DNA of 64,000 nucleotides from an uncultured Flavobacteriaceae bacterium (GCA_947494695.1 CANLWB010000007.1:1-64000), one strand, 5' to 3'; shown: positions 45,624 to 54,556, counted from the first letter of the stretch. Program-made: numbers and translations. Notes: generated by a model not told the origin, from the sequence alone.

Positions 45624-46706
45624 TTACATTTTTTGATAGAGCTCTCGTAGCTTTTCGCGGGTCATTCGTTTTTTCCAATTTGCTCCCAAAGCGTTTTCCC
45701 AAAGCGGCTCCAAACTTAAAGAAATATCGATCATGGTATCAAATTGTTCATCAGATAAACTAGCACAAATACCCTTTGGCAAGTTAATATTGTGTTTGGC
45801 TTTCATTTTCTTGAAAAGCTTCACTCCTTCTGGATAAAACTCCTCCAGGTGATCAAAAACAATACAATTACCAATACCGTGTTTGGTTCCTAACAAGTAA
45901 GATAAACCATAACTCATCGCATGAGCTACTCCAACCTGAGAATAGACAATACTCATACCGCCATGCCAGGAAGCCATCATTAGTTTTTCTTGTGAGTCCT
46001 CATCGCTAAGGTCATCCTCTAAAAATATCTCTTTACACAAATCTAAAGCCATTTCTCCATAGCTCTGGCTAAAGGCATTTAAATAGGTTCCATCAAGAGA
46101 TTCTACACAGTGAATGTAACAATCCATACCTGTATAAAACCATTGCTCTAGAGGTACATCTTTTGTCAATTCAGAATCTAATATCACCTGATCAAACGGC
46201 GTGAAATCTGAATTAATACCAAGCTTCCTATCCGGACCAGTGAGTACGGTTGTTCTGGAAACCTCTGCGCCAGTTCCTGAAATTGTTGGAACTCCAACAT
46301 GATATATACCTTCATTTTTCACTAAATCCCAACCTTGATAGTCTTTAGATTCTCCTTCATTCGTTAGCATAATGGCAACCGCCTTAGCTAGATCTAAAAG
46401 TGTACCGCCCCCAATTCCTATAATACCCGACGGACGCTCTTTTGTTAGTAATATAATCTCTTCTACCAAAGCATCTACCTGAGATGTTTTGGGTTCTTCT
46501 TTTGTTGATATATATATAATTTTATCGTCATAAGACAACTGTATTCTTGACGTTATCCAGGAATTGTTCTTAAAAACGTCATCTACCAAATAAATAAATG
46601 GTGCATTGATGCTTAAACGTTTTGGGGCCAAAATGTCGTTTAATTGATTGAAACTACCTCTACCAAAAATAACTCTTGGCACCATTGGAAAGTTTTTGTA
46701 ACTCAT
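45624..46706 (-). CDS. kdnB: iron-containing alcohol dehydrogenase, probably 3-deoxy-alpha-D-manno-octulosonate 8-oxidase
   Basis: 360 residues of the group III metal-dependent alcohol dehydrogenase family: N-terminal I-F-G-R-G-S-F-N-Q-L, G-I-G-G-G-T-L-L-D-L-A-K-A-V, P-T-I-S-G-T-G-A-E-V-S-R-T, and metal-ligand segments G-M-D-C-Y-I-H-C-V-E and G-T-K-H-G-I-G-N-C. The wording of the blocks (YQGWDLVKN; EQWFYTGMDCYIHCVESLDGTYLN; EPLWENALG.NW) matches what I recall of Shewanella KdnB, which oxidises Kdo at C8 on the way to 8-amino-Kdo. It sits in one operon with kdsB, which supports this. The aminotransferase KdnA is not in the window. Confidence 0.78.
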   Translation of the reverse strand: MSYKNFPMVPRVIFGRGSFNQLNDILAPKRLSINAPFIYLVDDVFKNNSWITSRIQLSYDDKIIYISTKEEPKTSQVDALVEEIILLTKERPSGIIGIGGGTLLDLAKAVAIMLTNEGESKDYQGWDLVKNEGIYHVGVPTISGTGAEVSRTTVLTGPDRKLGINSDFTPFDQVILDSELTKDVPLEQWFYTGMDCYIHCVESLDGTYLNAFSQSYGEMALDLCKEIFLEDDLSDEDSQEKLMMASWHGGMSIVYSQVGVAHAMSYGLSYLLGTKHGIGNCIVFDHLEEFYPEGVKLFKKMKAKHNINLPKGICASLSDEQFDTMIDISLSLEPLWENALGANWKKRMTREKLRELYQKM

Positions 46707-46757
46707 GTAGTATGTTTTCTTATCTAAAAAGTAAAAATAATAGTAATAATTTAAATG

Positions 46758-47378
46758 TTATTGATTTAAGTATTTCTGAAATCTTTCTGAAAATAAACCA
46801 ATATGGTAACCGTCTACTAAGGCATGATTTGCATTAATAGATACGTTCATTATAAGATCTTTGTTTACAATCTCCATCTTACTGAATGCTAGTTTTGGTA
46901 TTGATTCGCGACTCCCTGATACGGGTTCCTTGTGTCCCGAAAAATGCAACCAGGGCATTGCCGAGCAATGAATACAGTCTAACCCAGTTTGTGGCGGGTA
47001 TAATTCTGTCGTGTTTTGAATTCTTTCTTTTTCCATAGCAATATTTTTTATAAAAATATTCAAATCTTTGTGGTACTCAATAAATGAAAAGCCAAATGTT
47101 TTGTCACTTCTCATTATTGTCGCAGAGGCATGGATGGTCTCATAATCCACAACTTCCTCATTACTAATCCTAAACCTAAGGTTTTCCACTTCATTTATGG
47201 CCTGCATACAATCGTGCAAATACTTTGCAAAAAAACTTATACCATTGTCTTTTGAAAACTTATAGGCCTTTGTAACATTAAAAGGAACAGTCACAGCAAA
47301 ATACGGGTCTTTTAAACCCATAAAATGCTTATAATGTTGCTTCCTGTTCCAAGTATTTAAGTTTATTGTTGTATTCAA
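46758..47378 (-). CDS. chloramphenicol acetyltransferase-like acyltransferase
   Basis: 206 residues of the CAT type A fold. The catalytic signature H-A-L-V-D-G (H-x-x-x-D-G) is in S-I-N-A-N-H-A-L-V-D-G-Y-H near the C-terminus, and the usual H-Y-x-x-F and F-x-A/S-K-Y-L-H-D-C segments are present. The length is close to classical CAT (about 215). It lies between the HAD and KdnB-like genes with 1 and 51 bases of spacing, inside an apparent LPS-sugar operon. A native acetylation role there is as plausible as drug inactivation. Confidence 0.82.
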   Translation of the reverse strand: MNTTINLNTWNRKQHYKHFMGLKDPYFAVTVPFNVTKAYKFSKDNGISFFAKYLHDCMQAINEVENLRFRISNEEVVDYETIHASATIMRSDKTFGFSFIEYHKDLNIFIKNIAMEKERIQNTTELYPPQTGLDCIHCSAMPWLHFSGHKEPVSGSRESIPKLAFSKMEIVNKDLIMNVSINANHALVDGYHIGLFSERFQKYLNQ

Positions 47379-47379
47379 C

Positions 47380-48084
47380 TTAGCCTAATAGTTTTATAAC
47401 GTCTCTTAATGTACTTATTGTTTTATATGTCTTACCGTTCGTTTCTTTTTCAGTGACTTCTTCATGTGCCCAAGTTGTATGAAAGGGCACATGGACAGCA
47501 TGCGCACCTATATTAACCAACGGCAACACATCTGATTTTAATGAATTACCTATCATTAAAAACTCTGAAGGTTCGATATCTAAATGAGCTAATAATTTTG
47601 AATAGTTCACATCTTGTTTATCACTTAACACTTCTATGTGATGGAAATAATTGGTAAGTCCAGATTTTTCCAATTTACGTTCCTGATCTAATAAATCTCC
47701 TTTAGTCGCAAGTATTAAACGATATTTTTTGGACAGTACCTCTAAAACCTCTTCTACACCGTCCAATAACTCTACAGGTTTTTCAAGCATATCCTTACCA
47801 ATATTCAAAATGGCCTCAATCGTTTTATTTGGTACATTGTAATTGGATAATTCCAATGCAGACTGCACCATAGATAATATAAAAGCTTTCACCCCATAAC
47901 CATAGATCGGTAAATTGCTAATTTCCATTTTAAACAATTCCTGATCTATTTTATTTGGAGTTTCATAATCTGATAAAAGTCTTCCAAAAGCCTCTTCTGC
48001 TTCTCTAAAATAGGTTTCATTTACCCAAAGTGTATCATCAGCATCAAAACCTATAACTTTTATATCCTTGTATTCTTCTGTCAA
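47380..48084 (-). CDS. HAD-superfamily hydrolase
   Basis: 234 residues with the HAD motifs: I (D-A-D-D-T-L, near residue 15), II (L-A-T-K-G), III/IV (M-I-G-N-S-L-K-S-D). A four-helix cap lies between motifs I and II. A phosphatase or similar, cytoplasmic. In this operon a Kdo-8-phosphate phosphatase role (KdsC) is conceivable, but KdsC proteins are usually shorter and lack such a cap. Substrate open. Confidence 0.85.
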   Translation of the reverse strand: MTEEYKDIKVIGFDADDTLWVNETYFREAEEAFGRLLSDYETPNKIDQELFKMEISNLPIYGYGVKAFILSMVQSALELSNYNVPNKTIEAILNIGKDMLEKPVELLDGVEEVLEVLSKKYRLILATKGDLLDQERKLEKSGLTNYFHHIEVLSDKQDVNYSKLLAHLDIEPSEFLMIGNSLKSDVLPLVNIGAHAVHVPFHTTWAHEEVTEKETNGKTYKTISTLRDVIKLLG

Positions 48085-48125
48085 TATATTCTTCGTTTAA
48101 ATGAATTGTTAATCTGTTATTTAAG

Positions 48126-48854
48126 CTATTTCCATACTTTTTTAGCACGTTCTAAATCTTCAGGTGTATCAATTTCTATGCCCTGAATGTTAGTTTCTAC
48201 CATTTTTATTCGCTTTCCATATTCTAAATACCGAATACATTCTATTTTCTCTGAGGCCTCCAGTGGTAACATGGGCAACCTGTAGAAATCTAATATGGCA
48301 TCTTTTCTAAAAGCATAAACCCCTTTGTGTTTATAATATTTCGCACCGGAATCTTTCTCTCTTGGATAAGGAATGGGACTCCTCGAAAAATAGAGTGCAA
48401 AATTAGATTCATCTACAATAACCTTAACCGTATTAGGATTATTAATTTCTTCAAGGTCCGTTACATGAACCATAAGCGATGCTAAATCTATCTTTTTATC
48501 ATAATCTTCCTTAAAAACGTCTATCAATTTAGCCAAAGACTCCTTATCTGTAAAGGGCTCATCACCCTGAACATTAATAACAATATCGGTATCCATAAAC
48601 TCCACCGCTTCAGCAATTCTATCACTCCCACAATCGTGTTCTTTCTTGCTCATTATAGCTTTTCCTCCATTATTTATAATTTCATCATAAATAATACTAC
48701 TATCTGTGACAACAAATACGTCGCTAAATAAATTTGTGGCTACCGTAGCTTCGTATGTCCTTAATATAACAGCCTTTCCTCCAAGGTCCTGCATAAGTTT
48801 TCCTGGAAATCGAGAAGCACTATACCGCGCAGGAATCATAGAAATTATTTTCAT
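48126..48854 (-). CDS. kdsB: 3-deoxy-manno-octulosonate cytidylyltransferase (CMP-Kdo synthetase)
   Basis: 242 residues, the family's normal length. Starts [16 protein letters not shown] (the CTP-binding signature). It contains [19 protein letters not shown] and the C-terminal [11 protein letters not shown]. It activates Kdo (or 8-amino-Kdo) as the CMP-sugar for lipopolysaccharide. First gene of the operon ending at 45074. Confidence 0.95.
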   Translation of the reverse strand: MKIISMIPARYSASRFPGKLMQDLGGKAVILRTYEATVATNLFSDVFVVTDSSIIYDEIINNGGKAIMSKKEHDCGSDRIAEAVEFMDTDIVINVQGDEPFTDKESLAKLIDVFKEDYDKKIDLASLMVHVTDLEEINNPNTVKVIVDESNFALYFSRSPIPYPREKDSGAKYYKHKGVYAFRKDAILDFYRLPMLPLEASEKIECIRYLEYGKRIKMVETNIQGIEIDTPEDLERAKKVWK

Positions 48855-49002
48855 AGTTATGTGGTCAGAATCAAATTCAAAAATAGGATAATTATTATTA
48901 GTATTTACTCGATAATGCTTAATTTTTTAAACAAAACCATGTTAACGATGGAGCTAACTTTTTTATTGTGAAGACCGTGTGAACCAAAATGACATTTATC
49001 GA

Positions 49003-50418
49003 TTAGTTCCCCTCAAAGAAATCATCCTTAAAACCAATGAGATACAATTTTTCTTTAGCTCTAGTAGCTGCGGTATACAACCAGCGTAAATACTCTTTGT
49101 CAACACCATTGGGTAAATAGGGTTGTTCAACAAAAACGGTGTTCCATTGCCCTCCTTGGGACTTATGGCAGGTTATCGCGTAAGAAAACTTCACCTGAAG
49201 CGCATTAAAATGTTTGTTACCCTTAACTTTTAAGAATTTCATGTATTTCGTCGATTCGCTTTCAAAATCCTTCATAACCTCTTGATATAATCTATTAGAA
49301 TCTTCATAAGGCAGCGAAGGTGTTTCAGCATCAATAGTGTCTAACAACAGAACGGTTTCAAAAGGTAGCATTTTAGGATAATCGACCATACGTATTTTCA
49401 CTTCGGCAAATCGAAATCCATAAAGCTCTTGAATACTAAAAATTTCAAGCACTTCGATAATATCTCCATTTGCTATAAACCCTGCTTCACTCGATGGTTT
49501 GAGCCAAAAGTAATTATTCTTAACAACCATTAAATAATCTCCTGAAGAAAGTTCACTTTCGTTAAATAATATCCTATTACGTATTTGTTGATTATACAAA
49601 TTGGCGCGTTTATTGCTTCTTACAATGATAGCCGTTTCTTCTTTTCCTAAATCTCCATAAGCATCTGTAATAGCATCCATAACATCATGTCCATCAATTA
49701 ACCGGACGATATCTTTAAAATCGGACAAGTCAAACTTAAAATCGTTGATAAAACTACTGGACAGTGCCTCTCGCATTACTGTAGCATTTGCCAAAATACC
49801 AGAGTTTTGTTCTTGTCTTACCACTTCATCTAGTTCCATTTTAAGCACATCCTTGTTATAGTTTAATCCTAAAGTGTCTGCATTTAGTGCTGGGCTTAAA
49901 TCCAATTTTACTGGTGGAAGTTGAGCCGTGTCACCAATTAAGAGCAATTTACATTGGTGACCAGAATACACATATTGAATTAAATCGTCCAGTAAGGAAC
50001 CACTTGATTCGGCAGGAGCATCTGGGATCATAGAGGCTTCATCGACGATAAAAATGGTGTTTTTGTGTTTATTCGGTTGTAAAACAAACTTTACTCCGCC
50101 ACTTTTCTCTTTTTTTGGAAAATATATCTTTTTATGTATCGTAAAAGCCTCTTTGTTTGAATAATTTGAAATCACTTTAGCTGCCCTGCCGGTTGGGGCC
50201 ATTAAGACCGCACTTTTCTTGACTTTCCACAAATTAGTGACGATTGTCCCTACAATAGTAGTCTTTCCTGTACCAGCATATCCCTTTAAAACATACAGTT
50301 TGTCGGGAGATTTATCAAAAATAAACTCAGATAAGTGCTGAAGCACAATATTTTGTTTTATTGTTGGATGGAACGGAAACTGCTGTTTTATAAGAGAGTA
50401 AAATTCAGATGACGTCAT
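49003..50418 (-). CDS. RecD-like ATP-dependent helicase / AAA ATPase
   Basis: 471 residues, superfamily 1. Motif I (Walker A) is G-Y-A-G-T-G-K-T-T near residue 47. Motif II is V-D-E-A-S-M, motif III is GDTAQLPP, and near the C-terminus the UvrD_C_2 motif is Y-A-I-T-C-H-K-S-Q-G-G-Q-W-N-T-V-F-V. No nuclease domain is seen. It resembles stand-alone RecD-type helicases. Monocistronic; the opposite-strand neighbour at 50535 is divergent. Confidence 0.87.
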   Translation of the reverse strand: MTSSEFYSLIKQQFPFHPTIKQNIVLQHLSEFIFDKSPDKLYVLKGYAGTGKTTIVGTIVTNLWKVKKSAVLMAPTGRAAKVISNYSNKEAFTIHKKIYFPKKEKSGGVKFVLQPNKHKNTIFIVDEASMIPDAPAESSGSLLDDLIQYVYSGHQCKLLLIGDTAQLPPVKLDLSPALNADTLGLNYNKDVLKMELDEVVRQEQNSGILANATVMREALSSSFINDFKFDLSDFKDIVRLIDGHDVMDAITDAYGDLGKEETAIIVRSNKRANLYNQQIRNRILFNESELSSGDYLMVVKNNYFWLKPSSEAGFIANGDIIEVLEIFSIQELYGFRFAEVKIRMVDYPKMLPFETVLLLDTIDAETPSLPYEDSNRLYQEVMKDFESESTKYMKFLKVKGNKHFNALQVKFSYAITCHKSQGGQWNTVFVEQPYLPNGVDKEYLRWLYTAATRAKEKLYLIGFKDDFFEGN

Positions 50419-50499
50419 TTAGGTTCTAACAAATTAAAAATTATTCAAAGATAGAAATGATTTTTACTCTCTTAGATTTTTACGGTTAAAAAAAAATTG

Positions 50500-50507
50500 T
50501 AGATTTG
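50500..50507 (+). promoter_or_regulatory. probable -7 element of the 50535-52619 operon
   Basis: TAGATTTG fits TAnnTTTG, 27 bases before the ATG at 50535. The -33 side is not well marked. Confidence 0.5.
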
Positions 50508-50534
50508 CGTAAAGACTTTTAATTATAAACAACT

Positions 50535-51272
50535 ATGTTGAAATTTATTCTTATTGCAGTAGCAGTTATACTGGTTACAATTGGCTTAGTAAAGTTGATT
50601 GACAAATTTGTTCCTACAAAAATCAAACCTATTATCACGATCGCTCTTTGGGCGCTCATAGGTATTTTAGGTTATCAGACCTATTTGTCTATTTACCAGC
50701 CGATTCAGTTTAACAAACTGAAAACCAAACGATATAAAAAAGTTGTTGATAAATTAATTGATATTCGAGACTCACAATTGGCACATAGACAAGTAACAGG
50801 TAGATTTTCTGGTAGTTTCGATAACTTAATTAAATTTATTGATACCGCTAGCTACACCATTACACAACGTAGAGATTCTACAATTTTAGATGAAGAATTA
50901 ACGAAATTATATGGTGTAGACACCAATAAAGAGATCGTTATAATAGATACTTTAGGGTTTGTTCCTGTAAAAGATTCTTTATTTAAAAATTCCGATCGTT
51001 ACAAAACTATGATGAACGTACCAGTTGGCGAAGAAGGTGCTAGATTTAAATTGCAGTCTGGATTTGTTGAGCAAAATGATTTACAAATTCCTGTTTTTGA
51101 AGCTTCTGTAAAAAAGGATGTTATTTTATTCGACCAGAATAAAGACCTTCTTGCTCAAGAGAATCAAGTAATTTCAGTAGATGGAGTAAATGGAGATGTA
51201 TTAAAAGTAGGATCTATGGAAGAAGTTTTCACAAAAGGAAACTGGCCAAAAACTTATGGTAAAGGAGAATAA
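50535..51272 (+). CDS. uncharacterised membrane-anchored protein
   Basis: 245 residues. Two N-terminal membrane segments (about 1-22 and 33-52) are followed by a basic K-T-K-R-Y-K-K-V-V-D-K stretch and a soluble domain (60-245) with several short beta-prone segments. I do not recognise a named domain. In Flavobacteriaceae this gene commonly stands before the DUF3822 gene, as it does here with a 17-base overlap. Together with rsmD it looks like a conserved cluster. Confidence 0.7.
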   Translation: MLKFILIAVAVILVTIGLVKLIDKFVPTKIKPIITIALWALIGILGYQTYLSIYQPIQFNKLKTKRYKKVVDKLIDIRDSQLAHRQVTGRFSGSFDNLIKFIDTASYTITQRRDSTILDEELTKLYGVDTNKEIVIIDTLGFVPVKDSLFKNSDRYKTMMNVPVGEEGARFKLQSGFVEQNDLQIPVFEASVKKDVILFDQNKDLLAQENQVISVDGVNGDVLKVGSMEEVFTKGNWPKTYGKGE

Positions 51273-52083
51273 AGATTTTAACAATCTTTCTAATAATAAT
51301 CAAGAATTGTCCATTCAAACAAGTTTGAATGGACTTTCTTTTTGCCTATTAAATAGAGACAATAATACGATCTTAGAGTTAAAGCATTTCGATTTCGAAA
51401 GGAGATTTAACCATTTGGAAATCTTAGATTATTTAAAGCAGGTTTTTAATACGGAACCCATTTTAAGCCAATCTTTCACTAAAGTTTGTGTCATTCATGA
51501 TAACGAACTCTCTACATTAGTCCCTACTCCTCTATTTGACGAAGATAATTTAGCCGATTATTTAAAATTCAACTCCAAAATTCTTAAATCTGATTTTATT
51601 GCTTACGACAACATTGTATTAAATGACTGCGTGAATGTATACATTCCCTATATAAACGTCAACAATTTTATATATGAACAGTTTGGAGAATTCACCTTTA
51701 AGCATGTCTCTACAATCTTAATAGAAGAAATTTTGAATATTGAGAAAAATGCTAGTACTCCCAAGGTATATTTAAATATCAATAAGAATCATTTCGAAAT
51801 GATTGTGACATCTAGTGGCAAATTAATCTTATACAATACGTTTGAATACACGACTAAGGAAGATTTCATTTATTATGTGTTATTTACAGTCGAGCAGTTA
51901 AAACTAAATCCTGAAACCTTAGAATTGGTTTTTATTGGTGATGTGCAAAGCGATGACGACTTATATAAAACGGCATATAAATATATTAGAAATGTTAGCT
52001 TTGGTACAAGAAACGACACCTATAACTATCATCAAAACCCAAAACATAAACATTCCAACTTCACATTAATAAAGAGTTTTTAA
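51256..52083 (+). CDS. DUF3822-family protein
   Basis: 275 residues, soluble. Opening segment L-S-I-Q-T-S-L-N-G-L-S-F-C-L and the V-C-V-I-H-D-N-E-L-S-T-L-V-P-T-P-L-F-D segment match DUF3822, a Bacteroidota family with an actin-like ATPase fold reminiscent of PilM. Starts within the upstream gene and its stop overlaps the rsmD start by one base. Confidence 0.8.
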   Translation: MVKENKDFNNLSNNNQELSIQTSLNGLSFCLLNRDNNTILELKHFDFERRFNHLEILDYLKQVFNTEPILSQSFTKVCVIHDNELSTLVPTPLFDEDNLADYLKFNSKILKSDFIAYDNIVLNDCVNVYIPYINVNNFIYEQFGEFTFKHVSTILIEEILNIEKNASTPKVYLNINKNHFEMIVTSSGKLILYNTFEYTTKEDFIYYVLFTVEQLKLNPETLELVFIGDVQSDDDLYKTAYKYIRNVSFGTRNDTYNYHQNPKHKHSNFTLIKSF

Positions 52084-52619
52084 TGCGTATTATTTCAGGT
52101 ATTTATAAAAGCAGAAAAATTGTGGCTCCAAAAAACCTTCCTGTGAGACCCACCACAGATATGGCCAAGGAGGCTTTATTCAACATTATAAACAACTTGT
52201 TTTATTTTGATGAAATTTCTGTACTGGATCTTTTTGCTGGAACCGGAAATATTGGTTATGAGTTTGCTTCCAGAGGTACCGAAAATATTACCTGTGTCGA
52301 TCAGGATTATAAATGTATTCAATTTATAAATCAAACGGCAGAAAACTTTCAAATGAACATCAATACAATTAAAAGTGATGTTTTCAAATTTCTTGAGACG
52401 TCCAATTTAAAAACCAAAATTATATTTGCAGATCCTCCTTATAATTTTTCTGAGGAGCAGTTTGCTAAAATTCCAGAATTGGTTTTTAAAAATAAACTAC
52501 TGCTCGAAGACGGTATTCTCGTTATTGAACATTCTAAGCACACAACTGGTCTTTCTAAATTAGATCATTTTAGCTATTCAAAAAGCTATGGTGGTAGTAT
52601 GTTTAGTTTTTTTGAATAA
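52083..52619 (+). CDS. rsmD: 16S rRNA (guanine(966)-N2)-methyltransferase
   Basis: 178 residues. It starts R-I-I-S-G-I-Y-K-S-R-K-I, followed by R-P-T-T-D-M-A-K-E-A-L-F-N, the SAM-binding D-L-F-A-G-T-G-N-I-G and the catalytic F-A-D-P-P-Y-N. This is the usual RsmD layout. It methylates 16S rRNA during ribosome assembly. Last gene of the three-gene overlapping operon. Confidence 0.92.
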   Translation: MRIISGIYKSRKIVAPKNLPVRPTTDMAKEALFNIINNLFYFDEISVLDLFAGTGNIGYEFASRGTENITCVDQDYKCIQFINQTAENFQMNINTIKSDVFKFLETSNLKTKIIFADPPYNFSEEQFAKIPELVFKNKLLLEDGILVIEHSKHTTGLSKLDHFSYSKSYGGSMFSFFE

Positions 52620-52790
52620 GAATAAACCTATAGATTTATTTTTGTTAATTCCTTTTTTTTCAGTAATTTAGACTTCTTCCCTACAGATTCCTAAACTCTA
52701 TTAATGGCATAGCCGTATCAAAAAAGTGTATCTTTTATTGTGATTATTTTATGGTTTAATTCGTGCGACTAACACTAAACCATAAATAAA

Positions 52791-53315
52791 ATGAAAAAAC
52801 TTCTCTTAACACTATCCGTTGTAATATTATGTATTAACTGCGAACAAAAACCCCAACGTTATTTTGCAGAATCTGCCGAAATTGAAACACTTAAATCTGG
52901 GATAAAATCCTATGAAACTGGTGATTGGGACAAATGGAAAAGTCATTTTTCTGATACAGCAAAAATATATGTGAACTCTTTAAAACCGGTAACTGCTGAA
53001 AAACGAGCTGAAGACCTAAAAGGAATGACCAGTGCTATGGCTTCTTACGGATTTAACCATGACAAAGAATATGTAGAAATGGTTTTAGATAAAGAAGGTG
53101 AAACCTGGGTATACTATTGGGCCACACATACAGGAACGTTTGCCGCAACTAATAAAGAACTTGCCGTTCCTGTACATTTAGCCGTCCAGTTTGTTAATGG
53201 TAAAATTGTAGAAGAACATGTGTATTATGATGGTACCTCAATGTATGCAGAATTTGCTGCCATTGCTGCCGCCGAAGATGCTGTAGAAACCACAACCGAA
53301 GTCACTGAAGACTAA
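52791..53315 (+). CDS. NTF2/SnoaL-like lipoprotein
   Basis: 174 residues. Lipoprotein signal (I-L-C-I-N-C, Cys at residue 17), then an NTF2-like cone fold: Y-E-T-G-D-W-D-K-W-K-S-H-F-S-D-T-A-K-I-Y, a central E-G-E-T-W-V-Y-Y-W-A-T-H-T-G-T-F and a C-terminal V-x-E-E-H-V-Y-Y-D. Fold-level assignment only. The following gene starts 32 bases later and is probably co-expressed. Confidence 0.75.
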   Translation: MKKLLLTLSVVILCINCEQKPQRYFAESAEIETLKSGIKSYETGDWDKWKSHFSDTAKIYVNSLKPVTAEKRAEDLKGMTSAMASYGFNHDKEYVEMVLDKEGETWVYYWATHTGTFAATNKELAVPVHLAVQFVNGKIVEEHVYYDGTSMYAEFAAIAAAEDAVETTTEVTED

Positions 53316-53347
53316 AATTACTAACTAACCAACCAAAGTATAACTAA

Positions 53348-54094
53348 ATGAAAACAATGAAATCAATTCTAACACTGGTAGTACTGTTATGTCTAACATG
53401 TTATTCCTCTCATGCCCAACAAATGTTTCTTGTACATCAAGACAATGTAAAACCTTCTAAGTTTATGGAGTATGAAAAAATAGCCAAAGAATTTAATGAG
53501 GCTTGTATGACGCATAATTTGCAAATGGAATGGTTTGCCGCTTCAGCTAACGATTTCAGCTATTATTACATTACACCGATTGAAAACTTTGCCGAATTAG
53601 ATAAGCGTCCTATGGAAGATATGGCAAAAGCCATGGGTGATAAATTTACAGATCTGTTTAATCGTTACGATGCATGTTACAGTTCACACGGTAACTATAT
53701 AGTAGTAAGTGTCGATGAACTCAGTTATATGCCCGAAGGAGCAAGCGAATCGCTAGAAGGTCAAAACTACCGCAAGTGGTTCTTTATGTACTATCCACCT
53801 AAACATGCTAAAAAAGTAAAAGAAGGCATGAAAGCGGTTAGAGATATGTTTGCCAGCAAGGGGTCTAAACAATATTATCGGGTGTACCGAAGTGGCTTTG
53901 GGGCTATGGAAAATTACTATATGGTATCAGTTGCTTCCAAAGATGAAATAGAAGGAGCTAAAGAAGCTAAAGCGAACAACGATGTTTTAGGTCCAGAGCG
54001 CTGGGAGACATTCAGCAAAGTAATGAATTATATATCCAGAATGGAAGAATATAGCGGTGAAATGAGACCGGATTTATCATATTCTCCGAAATAA
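53348..54094 (+). CDS. secreted protein with two dimeric alpha-beta-barrel-like modules
   Basis: 248 residues with a signal peptide ending S-H-A-Q. Residues 25-115 and about 140-225 look like two copies of a ferredoxin-like ABM/NIPSNAP-type fold: strand, W-x-x-x-K/P-S-K-F-M-E-Y-E-K helix, then strand Y-Y-Y-I-T-P. The pattern Y-Y-x-V-Y-R-S-G-F-G/A-M-E-N-Y-Y recurs in the second half. No catalytic residues visible; function unknown. Terminated by the stem-loop at 54125-54152. Confidence 0.68.
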   Translation: MKTMKSILTLVVLLCLTCYSSHAQQMFLVHQDNVKPSKFMEYEKIAKEFNEACMTHNLQMEWFAASANDFSYYYITPIENFAELDKRPMEDMAKAMGDKFTDLFNRYDACYSSHGNYIVVSVDELSYMPEGASESLEGQNYRKWFFMYYPPKHAKKVKEGMKAVRDMFASKGSKQYYRVYRSGFGAMENYYMVSVASKDEIEGAKEAKANNDVLGPERWETFSKVMNYISRMEEYSGEMRPDLSYSPK

Positions 54095-54124
54095 CTACTA
54101 ACCAAACCAGTTATTTTTAATGGT

Positions 54125-54152
54125 AAACCCTTCTTGATATCAAGAAGGGTTT
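54125..54152. terminator. bidirectional terminator between the secreted-protein gene and rnpB
   Basis: The perfect palindrome AAACCCTTCTTGAT / ATCAAGAAGGGTTT (54125-54152) is followed on the plus strand by ATTTATTT. On the minus strand it stops rnpB transcripts. Confidence 0.88.
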
Positions 54153-54160
54153 ATTTATTT

Positions 54161-54545
54161 CCAAGTAAATCTATAAGCCGAATTCTGTTCATCCTAGCCC
54201 AGTTGCAGAATCTCTTCTAAAACCGGTATCGAAATACCTTATCATTTATCTAAACACAGTGTTACCACTATGCTCTAGCTGTCTACCCTCCAACATCGAA
54301 CGTGCAGCCCTCGAACGTTGGTATACATGACATTGCACCACATAGAGTTTACCTGATTTCACTACAGCATAACCTGTACATACTTTCTGTTGCACTTTTC
54401 CTAATCTCACGACCGGTGGCTGTTAACCACTATGTTTGCACTATGGTGTTCGGACTTTCCTCCCCTGTACTGAACTTGTTTCAGGACCTTTTTAAATGAT
54501 ACTTGAAACAAGTTCAGCACATGAGCGATAAGGCGATCTACTTCC
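54161..54545 (-). ncRNA. rnpB: RNase P RNA
   Basis: On the minus strand all bacterial RNase P landmarks are present: GAGGAAAGTCCGAACACC (P4/CR-I) at 54462-54445, GAGGGTAGACAG-type core further on, and the closing ACAGAATTCGGCTTAT at 54188-54173. The ends pair as helix P1 (AAGTAGATC at the 5-prime end with GATTTACTT at the 3-prime end), which fixes them near 54545 and 54161. The -7-like element CAAAAGTA (minus TACTTTTG, 54549-54556) stands just before the 5-prime end. The RNA cleaves tRNA 5-prime leaders with RnpA. The P3 region carries a palindromic repeat insert (54467-54520). Confidence 0.93.
54467..54520. repeat. palindromic repeat inside the rnpB P3 region
   Basis: The arms GTACTGAACTTGTTTCA (54467-54483) and TGAAACAAGTTCAGCAC (54504-54520) form an almost perfect stem of about 17 bp enclosing 20 bases. 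Sequences of the type CTGAACTTGTTTCAG are known dispersed intergenic repeats in many bacteria. Here one lies within a structured RNA, in the P3 position between P1/P2 and the conserved GAGGAAAGTC. Confidence 0.75.
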
Positions 54546-54548
54546 TCG

Positions 54549-54556
54549 CAAAAGTA
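54549..54556 (-). promoter_or_regulatory. -7 element of rnpB
   Basis: Minus strand TACTTTTG (54556-54549) fits TAnnTTTG and ends just three bases before the inferred RNA 5-prime end. A -33 TTG at the ideal distance is not clear. Confidence 0.5.

Noticed and set aside
46758-47378. Acquired chloramphenicol resistance gene
   Set aside because: No mobile element or unusual base composition flanks it and it is tightly packed in an operon of chromosomal type, so horizontal acquisition is not supported.
54302-54499. 65-codon open frame on the plus strand
   Set aside because: It runs antisense across RNase P RNA, whose conserved elements explain the sequence.
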